From contig NZ_QXXQ01000006.1 in the NCBI RefSeq assembly GCF_003570715.1, positions 62,001 to 126,000 on the forward strand: 64,000 bases of DNA, read 5' to 3'. The notes below the pieces were generated by a model, which saw only the letters and a program-made list of their open reading frames with translations, had not been told where the DNA came from and made no database searches. The stretch comes from Gemmobacter lutimaris (GTDB lineage: Bacteria > Pseudomonadota > Alphaproteobacteria > Rhodobacterales > Rhodobacteraceae). How positions within the stretch are numbered: position 1 is the stretch's first letter; each line of letters begins with the position of its first letter. Below are positions 9,367 to 18,056 of the stretch, piece after piece. A program made the position numbers and the translations under genes.

Positions 9367-9864
9367 ATGACGGTTCATCAACAGGTGCTGGACGGCTCGC
9401 ATCGGGCCTTCATGCTGGGCTATCTGGAAAACCTTGCGCTGATCGAACGGCTTCACCGCCTGCTGCTGGATGTGGTCAAGGACGAATTTGAACGGCTGGG
9501 CATTCTGGAAATCAACCCTGTGCAGGCCTTGCTGCTGTTCAACATCGGCGACAACGAGGTGACGGCGGGCGAGTTGAAATCGCGCGGCTATTATCAGGGG
9601 TCGAACGTCAGCTACAATCTGAAGAAACTGGTGGAGCTTGGTTACATGCACCACCAGCGGTCGGAAATCGACCGCCGCTCGGTGCGGGTGCGACTGACCG
9701 AAAAGGGGCGGCGTGTGCGTGGCCAATTGCATGACCTGTTCTCTCGCCATGCCGAGGGGCTGGAAAAGCGCGGTGTGCTCAGCCCCGCGATGGTCGAGGA
9801 TGCGAACCAGTCGCTGAAGCGGATGGAACGCTACTGGACCGACCAGATCCGCTATATCTACTGA
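9367..9864 (+). CDS. ldtR: MarR family regulator, LdtR-like
   Basis: A 165-aa MarR-type winged-helix protein. The segment LLLDVVKDEFERLG...NPVQALLLFNIGDNEVTAGELKSRGYYQGSNVSYNL is close to LdtR as I recall it. LdtR controls L,D-transpeptidase and stress genes in Liberibacter and other alphaproteobacteria. The recognition helix region is GSNVSYNLKKLVELGYM and the wing is RRSVRVRLTEKG. ATG 9367 is chosen over GTG 9355 because GGAG lies seven bases before it. The 3' end overlaps the convergent kpsC gene by seven bases. Confidence 0.85.
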   Translation: MTVHQQVLDGSHRAFMLGYLENLALIERLHRLLLDVVKDEFERLGILEINPVQALLLFNIGDNEVTAGELKSRGYYQGSNVSYNLKKLVELGYMHHQRSEIDRRSVRVRLTEKGRRVRGQLHDLFSRHAEGLEKRGVLSPAMVEDANQSLKRMERYWTDQIRYIY

Positions 9865-11927
9865 CGCCAGAGCCAGGCGTGGCTGGCCAGCATCCCCTGC
9901 GCCTTGGCAATGATGCGGTTCAGCGGCCCCGGATGCGGAATTGTGCCCTGTGCCAGCCGGTCCAGCGCGACCTCGGGCGGGCAGGGGCGGCGGGTCAGCG
10001 GGTCGTGATAGCGCGGATAGGCGATCAGCGCGGCATGGGCGATCTGGTCCAGCGAGGGGCGGGGCAGCGGGTGGCCATCGGGCGCACGGCGTCGGCGTTC
10101 GGGCACCGGACCCAGATCGCGGGTCAGCCCCCAGCCCGCATAGAAGGGCGCGCCGAGGCAGGTGACAGGTTTGTCGCGCAGCAACGCCTCGAAGCCCAGA
10201 AGCGAGGTCATCGTCCAGACCTCGGCGCAGGTCTCGATCAGCGCCACCGGATCGGCGCGATCGGCAATCACATCGGCCAGACCCTCGGCGTGCAGCAGAT
10301 CGGGCGGCACCGCACCGGGGCGCAGGCCCGCCTCGACATCCGGGTGGGGCTTGTAAACGATCACCGCGCCGGGATGCGCCGCGCGCACGGCCCGAAGAAG
10401 CCCCAGATTGGTGCAGACCTCGCCCGCGCCAAGGCGGATCGAGGCATCATCCTCCACCTGTCCGGGCACGAGGATGCGATGGCCCTCGGGCAGATCGGGC
10501 AGTGTGCCGCCAAGGTTGTATTTCGTCACGCGAAGGCCAATCAGCCGCGCCCGCAGCGCCTCGGCCCGGTGCAGCCCGCCGGGGGGAGGGGGGCTGGTGA
10601 TCAATTGCTCCAGACGGCTGGGGCGGGTCGGGTCATAATAGATGCCCAGATCGTCGGTCACGAGGCTCAGCGGCGGCACCAGTTCCGCCCCCAGCCCACG
10701 CGAGCGCAGAAATCCATCCTCCACCCGCCGCAGCAGGGGGGCGGCCAGCCCCTCAGGCTCCTTGCCCGCCCAGATCAGCAGACCCGCGCCGCGTCGCGCC
10801 GCCAGTTCGGCAGCCTTCAGGGGCGGGTCACGAAAGCTCAGCCGCCCGTGCCCGCCGAAGAAGCCCCGCAGCGGCCCACGCTTCCACAGCCGCATGCCGG
10901 TTGCCACATGGCCAGCCCGATCCTCGCGGAAGGCGCGCACCTCGGCCTCAAGCTGGTCCACCGCCTCCTCGAACCGGCACAGCCGGTCCCGGCAAGAATC
11001 ATACCAGAGCGGGGCGAGGATCATCGCGCCCGCGAACATCTGTGCGGGTGTCAGGCGGCGGCCCCGCCTTGGCACAGGCTGTTCGTCCCGCGTCAGCCCC
11101 CATCCAGCATAGAAGGGCTGGCCAAAGACGCGCGGCCGGTGCCCGGCCCAGATCGCCTCCATTCCCAGTTGCGACGACACGGTATAGACCGCGATGGCGC
11201 CATCCAGCAGGTCATGGGGCGAGACCGGATCGGCGCAAATCTGCACGCGATCCGACAGCGCCTCGGGGCCGTAATGGCCGGGCCGCAGCCCGGCCCGCGT
11301 TTCGGGATGGGTCTTGATCAGGATGCGCGCGCCGGGGTTTTCATCCAGTGCGGCGGCCAGCATGTCCTGAAAGGTCTGCGCCGTGGCGCTGCCCCAGCGG
11401 ACCGAGGCATCGCCCAGCGTCTGATCCACCACCAGCACATAGCCGGGCGCGGGAGGCGGCACGGCGGGATCGTGCAGGTTGTATTTCGACAGATGCAGCG
11501 CCCGCAACCGCCCGATCCCGTCGCGCGCGCGCTGCAAAAGCGCGGCATCGTCCAGCGGGTTGCGGGCGAGGATCGTTTCCAGCCGCGAGGGCGCGCTGGC
11601 GTCGAAATGCACGCCCGTGCCGTCGATCATCAGCCCCAGCGGTGGGTCACCCGCGCGGCCCGGCCGCAAGGAGCGCAGGAAGGGATCTTCCAGCCGCAGC
11701 AACGGCACACCGCGCCGCGCAGCCACCGCTTCGCCCCGCGCCGCATAGGGCGACCGGCCCCAGACCACCACGCCATCCTCGGGGCCGGGCAGGCCCAGCC
11801 GCAACTCGTGCCCGGCCAGTGCAAGGATGCGGCGCAGCCGGGGCTGGCGCAGGAAGCCTGCGGTGTAAAAGAACAGCCGCCGGGGAAGCCCCTCGGCGGC
11901 TGTCATTTCTGCGGCAGGGGAAGGCAT
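9858..11927 (-). CDS. kpsC: Capsule polysaccharide Kdo-linker glycosyltransferase, KpsC-like
   Basis: A 689-aa protein made of two homologous halves, as in KpsC. Each half carries a KYNL motif (LSKYNLHDP and VTKYNLGGT), a KTHPE or KPHPD motif, and a C-terminal FYAGWGLTRD. KpsC adds beta-Kdo residues to the lipid linker of group 2-type capsules at the cytoplasmic face (family knowledge). The ATG at 11927 overlaps the upstream lipoprotein stop (ATGA), which decides the start. It is the last gene of a minus-strand kpsS, export lipoprotein, kpsC run. Confidence 0.9.
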   Translation of the reverse strand: MPSPAAEMTAAEGLPRRLFFYTAGFLRQPRLRRILALAGHELRLGLPGPEDGVVVWGRSPYAARGEAVAARRGVPLLRLEDPFLRSLRPGRAGDPPLGLMIDGTGVHFDASAPSRLETILARNPLDDAALLQRARDGIGRLRALHLSKYNLHDPAVPPPAPGYVLVVDQTLGDASVRWGSATAQTFQDMLAAALDENPGARILIKTHPETRAGLRPGHYGPEALSDRVQICADPVSPHDLLDGAIAVYTVSSQLGMEAIWAGHRPRVFGQPFYAGWGLTRDEQPVPRRGRRLTPAQMFAGAMILAPLWYDSCRDRLCRFEEAVDQLEAEVRAFREDRAGHVATGMRLWKRGPLRGFFGGHGRLSFRDPPLKAAELAARRGAGLLIWAGKEPEGLAAPLLRRVEDGFLRSRGLGAELVPPLSLVTDDLGIYYDPTRPSRLEQLITSPPPPGGLHRAEALRARLIGLRVTKYNLGGTLPDLPEGHRILVPGQVEDDASIRLGAGEVCTNLGLLRAVRAAHPGAVIVYKPHPDVEAGLRPGAVPPDLLHAEGLADVIADRADPVALIETCAEVWTMTSLLGFEALLRDKPVTCLGAPFYAGWGLTRDLGPVPERRRRAPDGHPLPRPSLDQIAHAALIAYPRYHDPLTRRPCPPEVALDRLAQGTIPHPGPLNRIIAKAQGMLASHAWLWRQ

Positions 11928-13066
11928 CAGCCGCTGGACGAGCTGCTGGCCAGACTGCTGGCCGCATTGGCCGTGCCGGTGATCGCGTTGATCGTTTTCG
12001 ACCATTGCGTGAACGGCGCCTCGGTGACGTAAAGCGTGTCGCCGTCGCGGATCAGGAAGTCGCGCGCCTCGAACATGCCGGTGGGCTGCGTCAGGTCCAG
12101 CACATAGACCATGCGCTGATCGCCGCGCAGATCCTTGCGGCCCAGCACCTGATTGGCAATCTCGGCCGGCTCATTGCGGAACACGAAGACCCCGGTCGGA
12201 TCGGCCAGCGAGGTCGAAAGGCCCCCGACGGTGGCGATGGCTTCGATGGCAGAAAGCGTCTGCGTCTCAAACGGGACAAGGCTTTGCGCCCCGGTCGCGC
12301 CGAGGGCGGTGAAGGCGCGCTGGTCACGTTCGACAACAATCCGGTCGCCGCCGCGCAGCGCGATGTCCAGTGCCGGATTCTCGTTCAGGTCCTGAAGCCA
12401 GACCTTGCCGGTCTGGCTGCCGCGCGTCACCCGCACCACGGCGACGGCGGGTTCGATGGCGACACCGCCCGCCTTGGCGATCATCGCCGAAAGCGTGCGG
12501 GTCGGGCGTTCGATCGGGAAGACGCCCTGACCGCCAACCGCACCGGAGACAGACACCGTCTGCCCGTCGCCGGCCAGCCGCTGCACCGTGACCTGCGGGT
12601 CCGGCGTCTGGCTGTCGAGCTTGCGGGTGATCGCCTGACGCAGCCCGTCGGGCGTCTGGCCCGCCGCCTTGATCTTGCCGGCATAGGGCACAAAGATATA
12701 GCCCTGCCCATCGACCTGAACCTGATCCAGCACCGAAACCCGCTGGCCGGTATTGCCCAGCAGCGGATCATCCTTGACGTTTTCGAATACGGTCAGCGTC
12801 AGCACGTCGCCCGCGTTGATCGTATCGGACCCCACGGCGCCGGCTTTGCGGAAGGCATCGCTGAAACCATAGGCGGGCATGACAGAGGTGGCACGGGTGA
12901 CGCGGCTGTTGACGGTGACGATGAAGGCATCGCCCTTGTTCATCACAGAACCGGCAAAGATTTCACGCTTGTTGGGGCCAGAGCGCGGCAGGCCGCAACC
13001 GCTTACCGTCGCAACGACCGCTACAAGGCCGACGAGCGTGGCCCTTCGGGTGGTATTCACTTTCAC
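11927..13066 (-). CDS. Polysaccharide export outer-membrane lipoprotein (Wza/KpsD/BexD-like)
   Basis: A 379-aa lipoprotein with a signal peptide ending in the lipobox VSGC (Cys about residue 24). A polysaccharide export (Poly_export) domain starts around INAGDVLTLTVFEN (about 83-96). SLBB-type repeats follow (VSGAVGGQGVFPIERPTRTLSAMIAKAGG and AIEAIATVGGLS). It would form the outer-membrane channel for capsule export. It lies between kpsS and kpsC and overlaps kpsC. The C-terminus is a Ser-rich tail. Confidence 0.92.
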   Translation of the reverse strand: MKVNTTRRATLVGLVAVVATVSGCGLPRSGPNKREIFAGSVMNKGDAFIVTVNSRVTRATSVMPAYGFSDAFRKAGAVGSDTINAGDVLTLTVFENVKDDPLLGNTGQRVSVLDQVQVDGQGYIFVPYAGKIKAAGQTPDGLRQAITRKLDSQTPDPQVTVQRLAGDGQTVSVSGAVGGQGVFPIERPTRTLSAMIAKAGGVAIEPAVAVVRVTRGSQTGKVWLQDLNENPALDIALRGGDRIVVERDQRAFTALGATGAQSLVPFETQTLSAIEAIATVGGLSTSLADPTGVFVFRNEPAEIANQVLGRKDLRGDQRMVYVLDLTQPTGMFEARDFLIRDGDTLYVTEAPFTQWSKTINAITGTANAASSLASSSSSG

Positions 13067-13166
13067 TGCTCGGGCTCCTTTATGGATTATGCCTCAAGTT
13101 TTTCCTGCAACCCTAGCCAAGGGGTTGAAAAAACGCCAGCCTCTCGTGCCGGGCATGGGAAATACG

Positions 13167-14477
13167 TCAGTTGACAAGCCGCAACTGTTGCCGTGGTGCC
13201 GCGTTTCCGGAGGTCAGAGCGTCATATGGGTCTTCCGGTGACAGCATCATGTCCACCACCTGACGCAACAGGACGCGCCGCCCGCGGGCCGAATAGAAGC
13301 CCCCGGGCACCTGACTGGTTTCCAGCAGGTAGCGGCGATAATCGCGGTAGGCGCGGCTGTCGGGGCGGACGGGCTGGCGGAAGAAATCGGTCAGGCTTTG
13401 CGTCGAGACGAATTCGGGCTTGGCATAGACGGCAGCCCCGAACGTCTTCAGGGGCAGGCCGCGCCACAGCGCCTGTTGCGCGGCGGTGGAGTTCACGGTG
13501 ACTGCGCTGCGGGCGTGGTTCAGCAACAGTGCCAGCTTGCCGCCGCGCACGAAATGCACGCGGTCCTGCACGCCATGGTCACGGGCCAGATCGCGGATGG
13601 CGCGGGCGACGGGCACACGGCCGTCCTCCAGCGGATGCGCCTTGAAGACCAGATGGTGATGCGGGGGCGCGCCACGGGCAAAGCCTTCGATCACCACTTG
13701 CAGGAAATCGGTCATGGTGCGGAAGGGCGAATGCATCTGGAAGCTGGAGTCATGTTCCAGTTGCAAGAGCACAAGGTGATAGGGAAAGCCGCCGTGCCGG
13801 ATACGCAGGGTGGCGAGCATCCGTTCCGCGGCATGCAGCGGCAGCAGCGCCAGCCGCTTGCAGTAAAGCCAGAACTCCTGCCGCACGGTCAGGGCGCGAT
13901 GCGGGCGGTAGCCGCGATAATCCCGGCCGCCGGTCATCACGAACCAGTGGTAAAGGGCGCCATAGAACATGTGCTGCCGCATGTCGCCCCAGCGGGCGGG
14001 GGCGTCCGGCAGGTCGGTGTCGGACTGGGCAAGGGCCACCTGCATGTCCTGAAGGCTCAGATCCATCAGCCGCGAATGGCCGTTCGATCCGCCGCGTTCA
14101 TAAGTCACCCAATGGGGCCGCAGATAGCCTTCCTCGAACACATGCACCATGATCCCGCGCGCGCGTGCAATCTTCACCGCCTCGGCATGGATTGCGCGGG
14201 TGTCGCCATAAAGCACGATGTCGGTGATGGCATGTTGGTCCAAGAGTGCGGCGCAGGTCGCGGGCCAGTCGGCGGCGGTGCCACGGTAGGGGATGTAGCT
14301 GGCGCTGTCGGGCCAGAAGGCGCTGTCCCCCCGGTTGAAGCCGACACGCCAGACCTCTGCCCCCGCTGTGCGCAGCATGCGGCCAAGCCGGGCAAACCAG
14401 GGTCCGTGCGGTCCCTGAAGGAAGAGGAAGCGCCGCCCCTCGCCCGTCAGGGGGGCATCCGACCCCTCGGTTGCCAT
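13167..14477 (-). CDS. kpsS: Capsule polysaccharide biosynthesis protein, KpsS-like
   Basis: A 436-aa protein of the capsule synthesis (Kdo transferase) family. It begins FLFLQGPHGPWFARLGRML, contains YGDTRAIHAEAVKIARARGIMVHVFEEGYLRP, and ends with KAHPLEDGR, a VNSTAAQQALWRGLP donor-site-like loop and a PEFVS segment. KpsS adds the first Kdo to the lipid acceptor, which KpsC then extends (family knowledge). ATG 14477 is used; GTG 14495 (six residues longer) is also possible. No kpsM, kpsT or kpsE transporter genes are visible nearby. Confidence 0.9.
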   Translation of the reverse strand: MATEGSDAPLTGEGRRFLFLQGPHGPWFARLGRMLRTAGAEVWRVGFNRGDSAFWPDSASYIPYRGTAADWPATCAALLDQHAITDIVLYGDTRAIHAEAVKIARARGIMVHVFEEGYLRPHWVTYERGGSNGHSRLMDLSLQDMQVALAQSDTDLPDAPARWGDMRQHMFYGALYHWFVMTGGRDYRGYRPHRALTVRQEFWLYCKRLALLPLHAAERMLATLRIRHGGFPYHLVLLQLEHDSSFQMHSPFRTMTDFLQVVIEGFARGAPPHHHLVFKAHPLEDGRVPVARAIRDLARDHGVQDRVHFVRGGKLALLLNHARSAVTVNSTAAQQALWRGLPLKTFGAAVYAKPEFVSTQSLTDFFRQPVRPDSRAYRDYRRYLLETSQVPGGFYSARGRRVLLRQVVDMMLSPEDPYDALTSGNAAPRQQLRLVN

Positions 14478-14673
14478 GATCCGTCTGCCTGCCACTGACC
14501 CACCTGTTCTTTTTTCCCTGCCTTAGCACGGCGGGGCCAAGGGTGAAGGGGAATTCCTTCGAATTCTTTACCATAGTGCCGAAAAGCGCGGCGGGATTGT
14601 GACAAAGGAGTGGCCGCTCTTGCACGGTTGCCGCCAGAGGGCTAGGCATCGGGAAACGACAAGGAGAGACGCG

Positions 14674-15270
14674 ATGTTCACCGGGATCGTCACCGATATT
14701 GGCAAGGTGCTGGAGCTGGAACAGAAGGGCGATCTGCGCGCGCGGATCGGCACTTCGTACGATGTGGCGGGGATCGACATCGGCGCCTCCATCGCCTGCA
14801 ACGGCGTTTGCCTGACGGTCATCGCATTGGGCCGCGCGCCGCAGAACTGGTTCGACGTGCAGATCAGCGCCGAAAGTGTCGGCAAGACCAATATCGGCGA
14901 ATGGGTCGTGGGCAAGCGGCTGAACCTTGAACGCGCGCTGAAGGTGGGGGACGAGTTGGGCGGGCATATCGTCTCGGGCCATGTCGATGGCGTGGCCGAG
15001 GTGGTGGCGATCCGCCCCGAGGGCGACAGCCTGCGCGTGACCTTCCGCGCGCCGGAGACGCTGGCGAAGTTCATCGCGCCGAAAGGGTCTGTCGCGCTGA
15101 ACGGCACGTCGCTGACGGTGAACGAGGTCGAGGGCTGCGATTTCGGCATCAACTTCATTCCGCATACCCAGGCGGTGACGACCTGGAACGAGGTGGCGGT
15201 GGGCCAGAAGATCAACCTTGAGGTCGATACCATGGCCCGCTATGTGGCGCGGCTGCGCGAATGGGCGTGA
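14674..15270 (+). CDS. ribE: Riboflavin synthase, alpha subunit
   Basis: A 198-aa protein with the two tandem lumazine-binding barrels of riboflavin synthase. It opens MFTGIV, has NGVCLTV in barrel 1 and GTSLTVNEV in barrel 2, and carries GGHIVSGHVDG between them. It converts two 6,7-dimethyl-8-ribityllumazines to riboflavin. ATG 14674 follows AAGGAGAG and is preferred to an upstream in-frame start. It heads the ribE-hypothetical-ribB-ribH-nusB run. I looked for an FMN riboswitch upstream and did not see one. Confidence 0.97.
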   Translation: MFTGIVTDIGKVLELEQKGDLRARIGTSYDVAGIDIGASIACNGVCLTVIALGRAPQNWFDVQISAESVGKTNIGEWVVGKRLNLERALKVGDELGGHIVSGHVDGVAEVVAIRPEGDSLRVTFRAPETLAKFIAPKGSVALNGTSLTVNEVEGCDFGINFIPHTQAVTTWNEVAVGQKINLEVDTMARYVARLREWA

Positions 15271-15812
15271 CGCCGGATCGTCCGTTACCCGGCATCGGCC
15301 ATAACGGCGGGCCCGAGACCACTGGCCTGTCGTGGCGGCGCCATTGCTGGCGTTCGGCGCGCGCGGCGCTGGTGCCGCATCTGCCCATCGAAATCGTGCG
15401 CGGCCGGGTGCGCCGTGCCAAGGAACTGGGTCTGGATTACAAGACCTATGCCAGCGTGCGTGCCGCGACCGGGCATGACGTGGTGGCCTTCCTGTTTTCG
15501 TCGAATGCGCTGCGGGGGCCGGGGGCGGAACTTGGCCGGATCGGCGGGGCAGGGCGCATCGGCCTTGCGGTGGCGCCGCTGACGCCTGCCGCGCTTGCCG
15601 CCGCGCAGCCGCTGCTGGAAGCCTGCCATGCCGCGCCGCGGCCTTGGGGCCGGTTTGGCGAAATCCGCGCGACGCTGCGCGCGGCCCATGCCGGCCATCC
15701 GGCCGAGGGCGTGGTGCTGGTGGGCGATGCGCCGTTCGAGCCGGAATGGGTGGTGGCCGGGCGGCTGGGCTATTACCTGCCGGCCGCGCGCATCTTCGCG
15801 CAGGGCCTTTGA
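15261..15812 (+). CDS. Conserved hypothetical protein in the riboflavin operon
   Basis: A 183-aa protein overlapping ribE by 10 bases. The N-terminal IGHNGGP motif, known from small alphaproteobacterial proteins, is followed by an Arg-rich helical segment (RGRVRRAKELGLDYKTYASVRAATGHDVVAFLFSSNALR). A more hydrophobic Ala/Gly/Leu-rich half follows. It has no signal peptide. I do not recognise a characterised function. The position between ribE and ribB suggests a link to flavin metabolism only by context. Its last codons are part of a 14-bp tandem duplication that repeats the stop codon. Confidence 0.8.
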   Translation: MGVTPDRPLPGIGHNGGPETTGLSWRRHCWRSARAALVPHLPIEIVRGRVRRAKELGLDYKTYASVRAATGHDVVAFLFSSNALRGPGAELGRIGGAGRIGLAVAPLTPAALAAAQPLLEACHAAPRPWGRFGEIRATLRAAHAGHPAEGVVLVGDAPFEPEWVVAGRLGYYLPAARIFAQGL

Positions 15813-15826
15813 CGCAGGGCCTTTGA
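15799..15826 (+). repeat. 14-bp perfect tandem duplication across a stop codon
   Basis: CGCAGGGCCTTTGA occurs twice back to back (15799-15812 and 15813-15826). The first copy contains the stop codon of the hypothetical gene and the second copy is noncoding. It looks like a recent slippage duplication. Confidence 0.9.
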
Positions 15827-15908
15827 CTTCGCGCCCCGTGACTCTGCACTCTGGCAATCGCCGGGGCGCTGCGGTAATGGCAGGGGAACACCTTCCCGGA
15901 GACGTGCC

Positions 15909-17012
15909 ATGACCGGACACAAGACCGACTTTTCCGACGCCATTTCCTCGACCGAGGAGATCATTGAAGACGCCCGCAAGGGCCGCATGTTCATTCTCGT
16001 GGACCATGAGGACCGCGAGAACGAGGGCGATCTGGTGATCCCGGCCGAGATGTGCGACGCGGCGGCGGTGAACTTCATGGCGACGCACGGGCGCGGGCTG
16101 ATCTGCCTCACGCTCTCCAGTGCGCGGATCGACCAGCTTGGCCTGCCGCTGATGGCGTCGAAAAACTCGTCGCGCCACGAAACGGCCTTCACCGTCTCGA
16201 TCGAGGCGCGCGAAGGGGTGGAAACCGGGATTTCCGCCGCCGACCGCGCCCGCACCATCGCGGTGGCCATCGACGACAAGGCCGGTCCGCAGGATATTGC
16301 GACGCCCGGCCATATCTTTCCGCTGCGCGCCCGTGATGGCGGTGTGCTGGTGCGCGCCGGTCATACCGAAGCCGCGACCGATGTGTCGCGTCTGGCCGGG
16401 CTGAAGCCCGCCGGGGTGATCTGCGAGATCATGAATGACGATGGCACCATGGCGCGGCTGCCCGATCTGGTGCAGTTCGCGCAGCGTCACGGGCTGAAGA
16501 TCGGCACGATTTCCGACCTGATCGCCTATCGCCGCCGCCACGACAATCTGGTGAAAGAGGCATCCGTCCGCCGCGTGACCTCGGTTCACGGCGGCGAATG
16601 GGTCATGCGCATCTTCTCGGATGTGGCTCAGGGGGCGGAACATGTGGTGCTGACCAAGGGCGACATCGCGGCGCCCGGTCCGGTGCTGGTGCGGATGCAC
16701 GCGCTGGACCCGCTGTCGGATGTGCTGGGCATCGGCGGCGTGGAAACGGCGGGCGAGCTTTCGGGGGCGATGAAGGTCATCGCATCCGAAGGGCGCGGCG
16801 TCGTCGTGCTGCTGCGCGACACTTCAATGAAACTGGTGGAGGCGGGCGAGGCCTCGCCGCAGACGCTGCGGCAATACGGGCTGGGCGCGCAGATCCTCGC
16901 CGCGCTGGGGCTGACCGAAATCACGCTGGTCACCAACCATCAGGCGCCCAAGGTCGTGGGGCTGGATGCCTATGGCCTGTCGATCTCCGGCACCCGCGCG
17001 ATCAAGGAGTGA
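15909..17012 (+). CDS. ribB: 3,4-dihydroxy-2-butanone-4-phosphate synthase with degenerate GTP cyclohydrolase II-like C-terminal domain
   Basis: A 367-aa protein. The N-terminal RibB domain (about 1-205) has the catalytic acidic loop DHEDRENEGDLV, SRHETAFTVS and the HIFPLRARDGGVLVRAGHTEAATD segment. It makes the four-carbon riboflavin precursor from ribulose 5-phosphate. The C-terminal domain keeps the RibA fold pattern but reads MHALDPLSDVLGIGGVETAGEL where RibA has its three zinc-binding cysteines. GTP cyclohydrolase activity is therefore unlikely, as in the RibBX type described for proteobacteria. It lies 3 bases upstream of ribH. Confidence 0.95.
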   Translation: MTGHKTDFSDAISSTEEIIEDARKGRMFILVDHEDRENEGDLVIPAEMCDAAAVNFMATHGRGLICLTLSSARIDQLGLPLMASKNSSRHETAFTVSIEAREGVETGISAADRARTIAVAIDDKAGPQDIATPGHIFPLRARDGGVLVRAGHTEAATDVSRLAGLKPAGVICEIMNDDGTMARLPDLVQFAQRHGLKIGTISDLIAYRRRHDNLVKEASVRRVTSVHGGEWVMRIFSDVAQGAEHVVLTKGDIAAPGPVLVRMHALDPLSDVLGIGGVETAGELSGAMKVIASEGRGVVVLLRDTSMKLVEAGEASPQTLRQYGLGAQILAALGLTEITLVTNHQAPKVVGLDAYGLSISGTRAIKE

Positions 17013-17015
17013 CCC

Positions 17016-17534
17016 ATGGCTGCCAATGAACAGCATTACACGCTGCCGCTGCCGCAGTTTGACAAGCCGGTGAAGCTCCTGATCGTCGTGGCGCCCTATT
17101 ACAAGGACATCGCCGACAATCTGGTGGCCGGCGCGCAGGCCGTGGCCGCCGCCTGTGGTGCGGAAACCGAAGTGATCGAGGTGCCCGGCGCGCTGGAAAT
17201 CCCGTCGGCCATCGCGCTGGCCGAACGGCTGTCGAATTACGACGGCTATGTCAGTCTGGGTTGCGTGATCCGGGGCGAGACCACGCATTACGATACGGTC
17301 TGCAACGATTCCAGCCGGGGCATCACGCTGCTGGGCCTGCAAGGCGCCTGTATTGGCAATGGCATCCTGACGGTGGAAAACCGCGAACAGGCCGAGGTCC
17401 GCGCCGATCCGGCCGGGCAGAACAAGGGCGGCGGGGCTGCCGCTGCCGCGCTGCATCTGATCGCCCATGCCCGTCGCTGGGCCGGCGCCCGCAAGGGTAT
17501 CGGCTTTCGCGCCGAAGGGGGGCATCTGGCATGA
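17016..17534 (+). CDS. ribH: 6,7-dimethyl-8-ribityllumazine synthase
   Basis: A 172-aa lumazine synthase with PGALEIPSAIALAERL, the GCVIRGETTHYDTVCND loop (catalytic His within it) and LTVENREQAEVRADPAGQNKGGGAAAAAL. It condenses the RibB product with the pyrimidine intermediate. Its stop overlaps the nusB start (ATGA), typical of the ribH-nusB pair across bacteria. Confidence 0.97.
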   Translation: MAANEQHYTLPLPQFDKPVKLLIVVAPYYKDIADNLVAGAQAVAAACGAETEVIEVPGALEIPSAIALAERLSNYDGYVSLGCVIRGETTHYDTVCNDSSRGITLLGLQGACIGNGILTVENREQAEVRADPAGQNKGGGAAAAALHLIAHARRWAGARKGIGFRAEGGHLA

Positions 17535-18004
17535 GCGGCAAACCCGATGGCAAGCTGAAACGCTCGGCCGCGCGCTTCTTTGCGGTGCAGGCGCTGTTCC
17601 AGATGGAAACCTCGTCCCAGACAGTTGAACGCGTGGTGCGCGAGTTCGAAAGCTTCCGTTTTGGCGAGGTTTTCGAGGACGGCACCGAAATGGCAGAGGG
17701 CGACCTGACCCATTTCCGCAAGATCGTCAGCGAGGCGGTGAACTGGCAGGCCAAGATCGACCAGATGACCGACCGGGCGCTGGTGGCGAAATGGCCTATC
17801 GACCGCATCGACCCGGTGCTGCGCGCGCTGTTCCGTGCGGCGGGGGCCGAACTTGCCGCGATGGATACGCCGCCCAAGGTGGTGATCAACGAATTCGTCG
17901 AGGTGGCGAAGGCGTTTTTCCCCGAAGGCAAGGAACCGAAATTCGTCAACGCGGTTCTGGATCATATGGCGCGCGAGGAAAAGCCGCAGGCTTTTTCCGC
18001 CTGA
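17531..18004 (+). CDS. nusB: Transcription antitermination factor NusB
   Basis: A 157-aa all-helical NusB. The N-terminal RSAARFFAVQALFQME and the C-terminal PKVVINEFVEVAKAFF...KFVNAVLDHMARE are family signatures. With NusE (S10) it binds boxA RNA for rRNA antitermination. The ATG at 17531 overlaps the ribH stop, which decides the start. It ends the riboflavin run. Confidence 0.96.
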   Translation: MSGKPDGKLKRSAARFFAVQALFQMETSSQTVERVVREFESFRFGEVFEDGTEMAEGDLTHFRKIVSEAVNWQAKIDQMTDRALVAKWPIDRIDPVLRALFRAAGAELAAMDTPPKVVINEFVEVAKAFFPEGKEPKFVNAVLDHMAREEKPQAFSA

Positions 18005-18056
18005 TCCCCCAAGGATCGCCCGGCGGCCTGCGTCGGAAGGGGAAAGGAGACCTGTG

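Noticed and set aside
9879-12032. A 717-codon plus-strand frame opposite kpsC
   Set aside because: It is a shadow of kpsC, which has clear KpsC motifs. The antisense translation is Gln/Arg/Gly-rich without recognisable domains.
14496-14673. Possible FMN riboswitch upstream of ribE
   Set aside because: The region lacks the conserved RFN segments. Only a GAATTC pair flanking CTTC (14551-14566) stands out, and that is too little to call.
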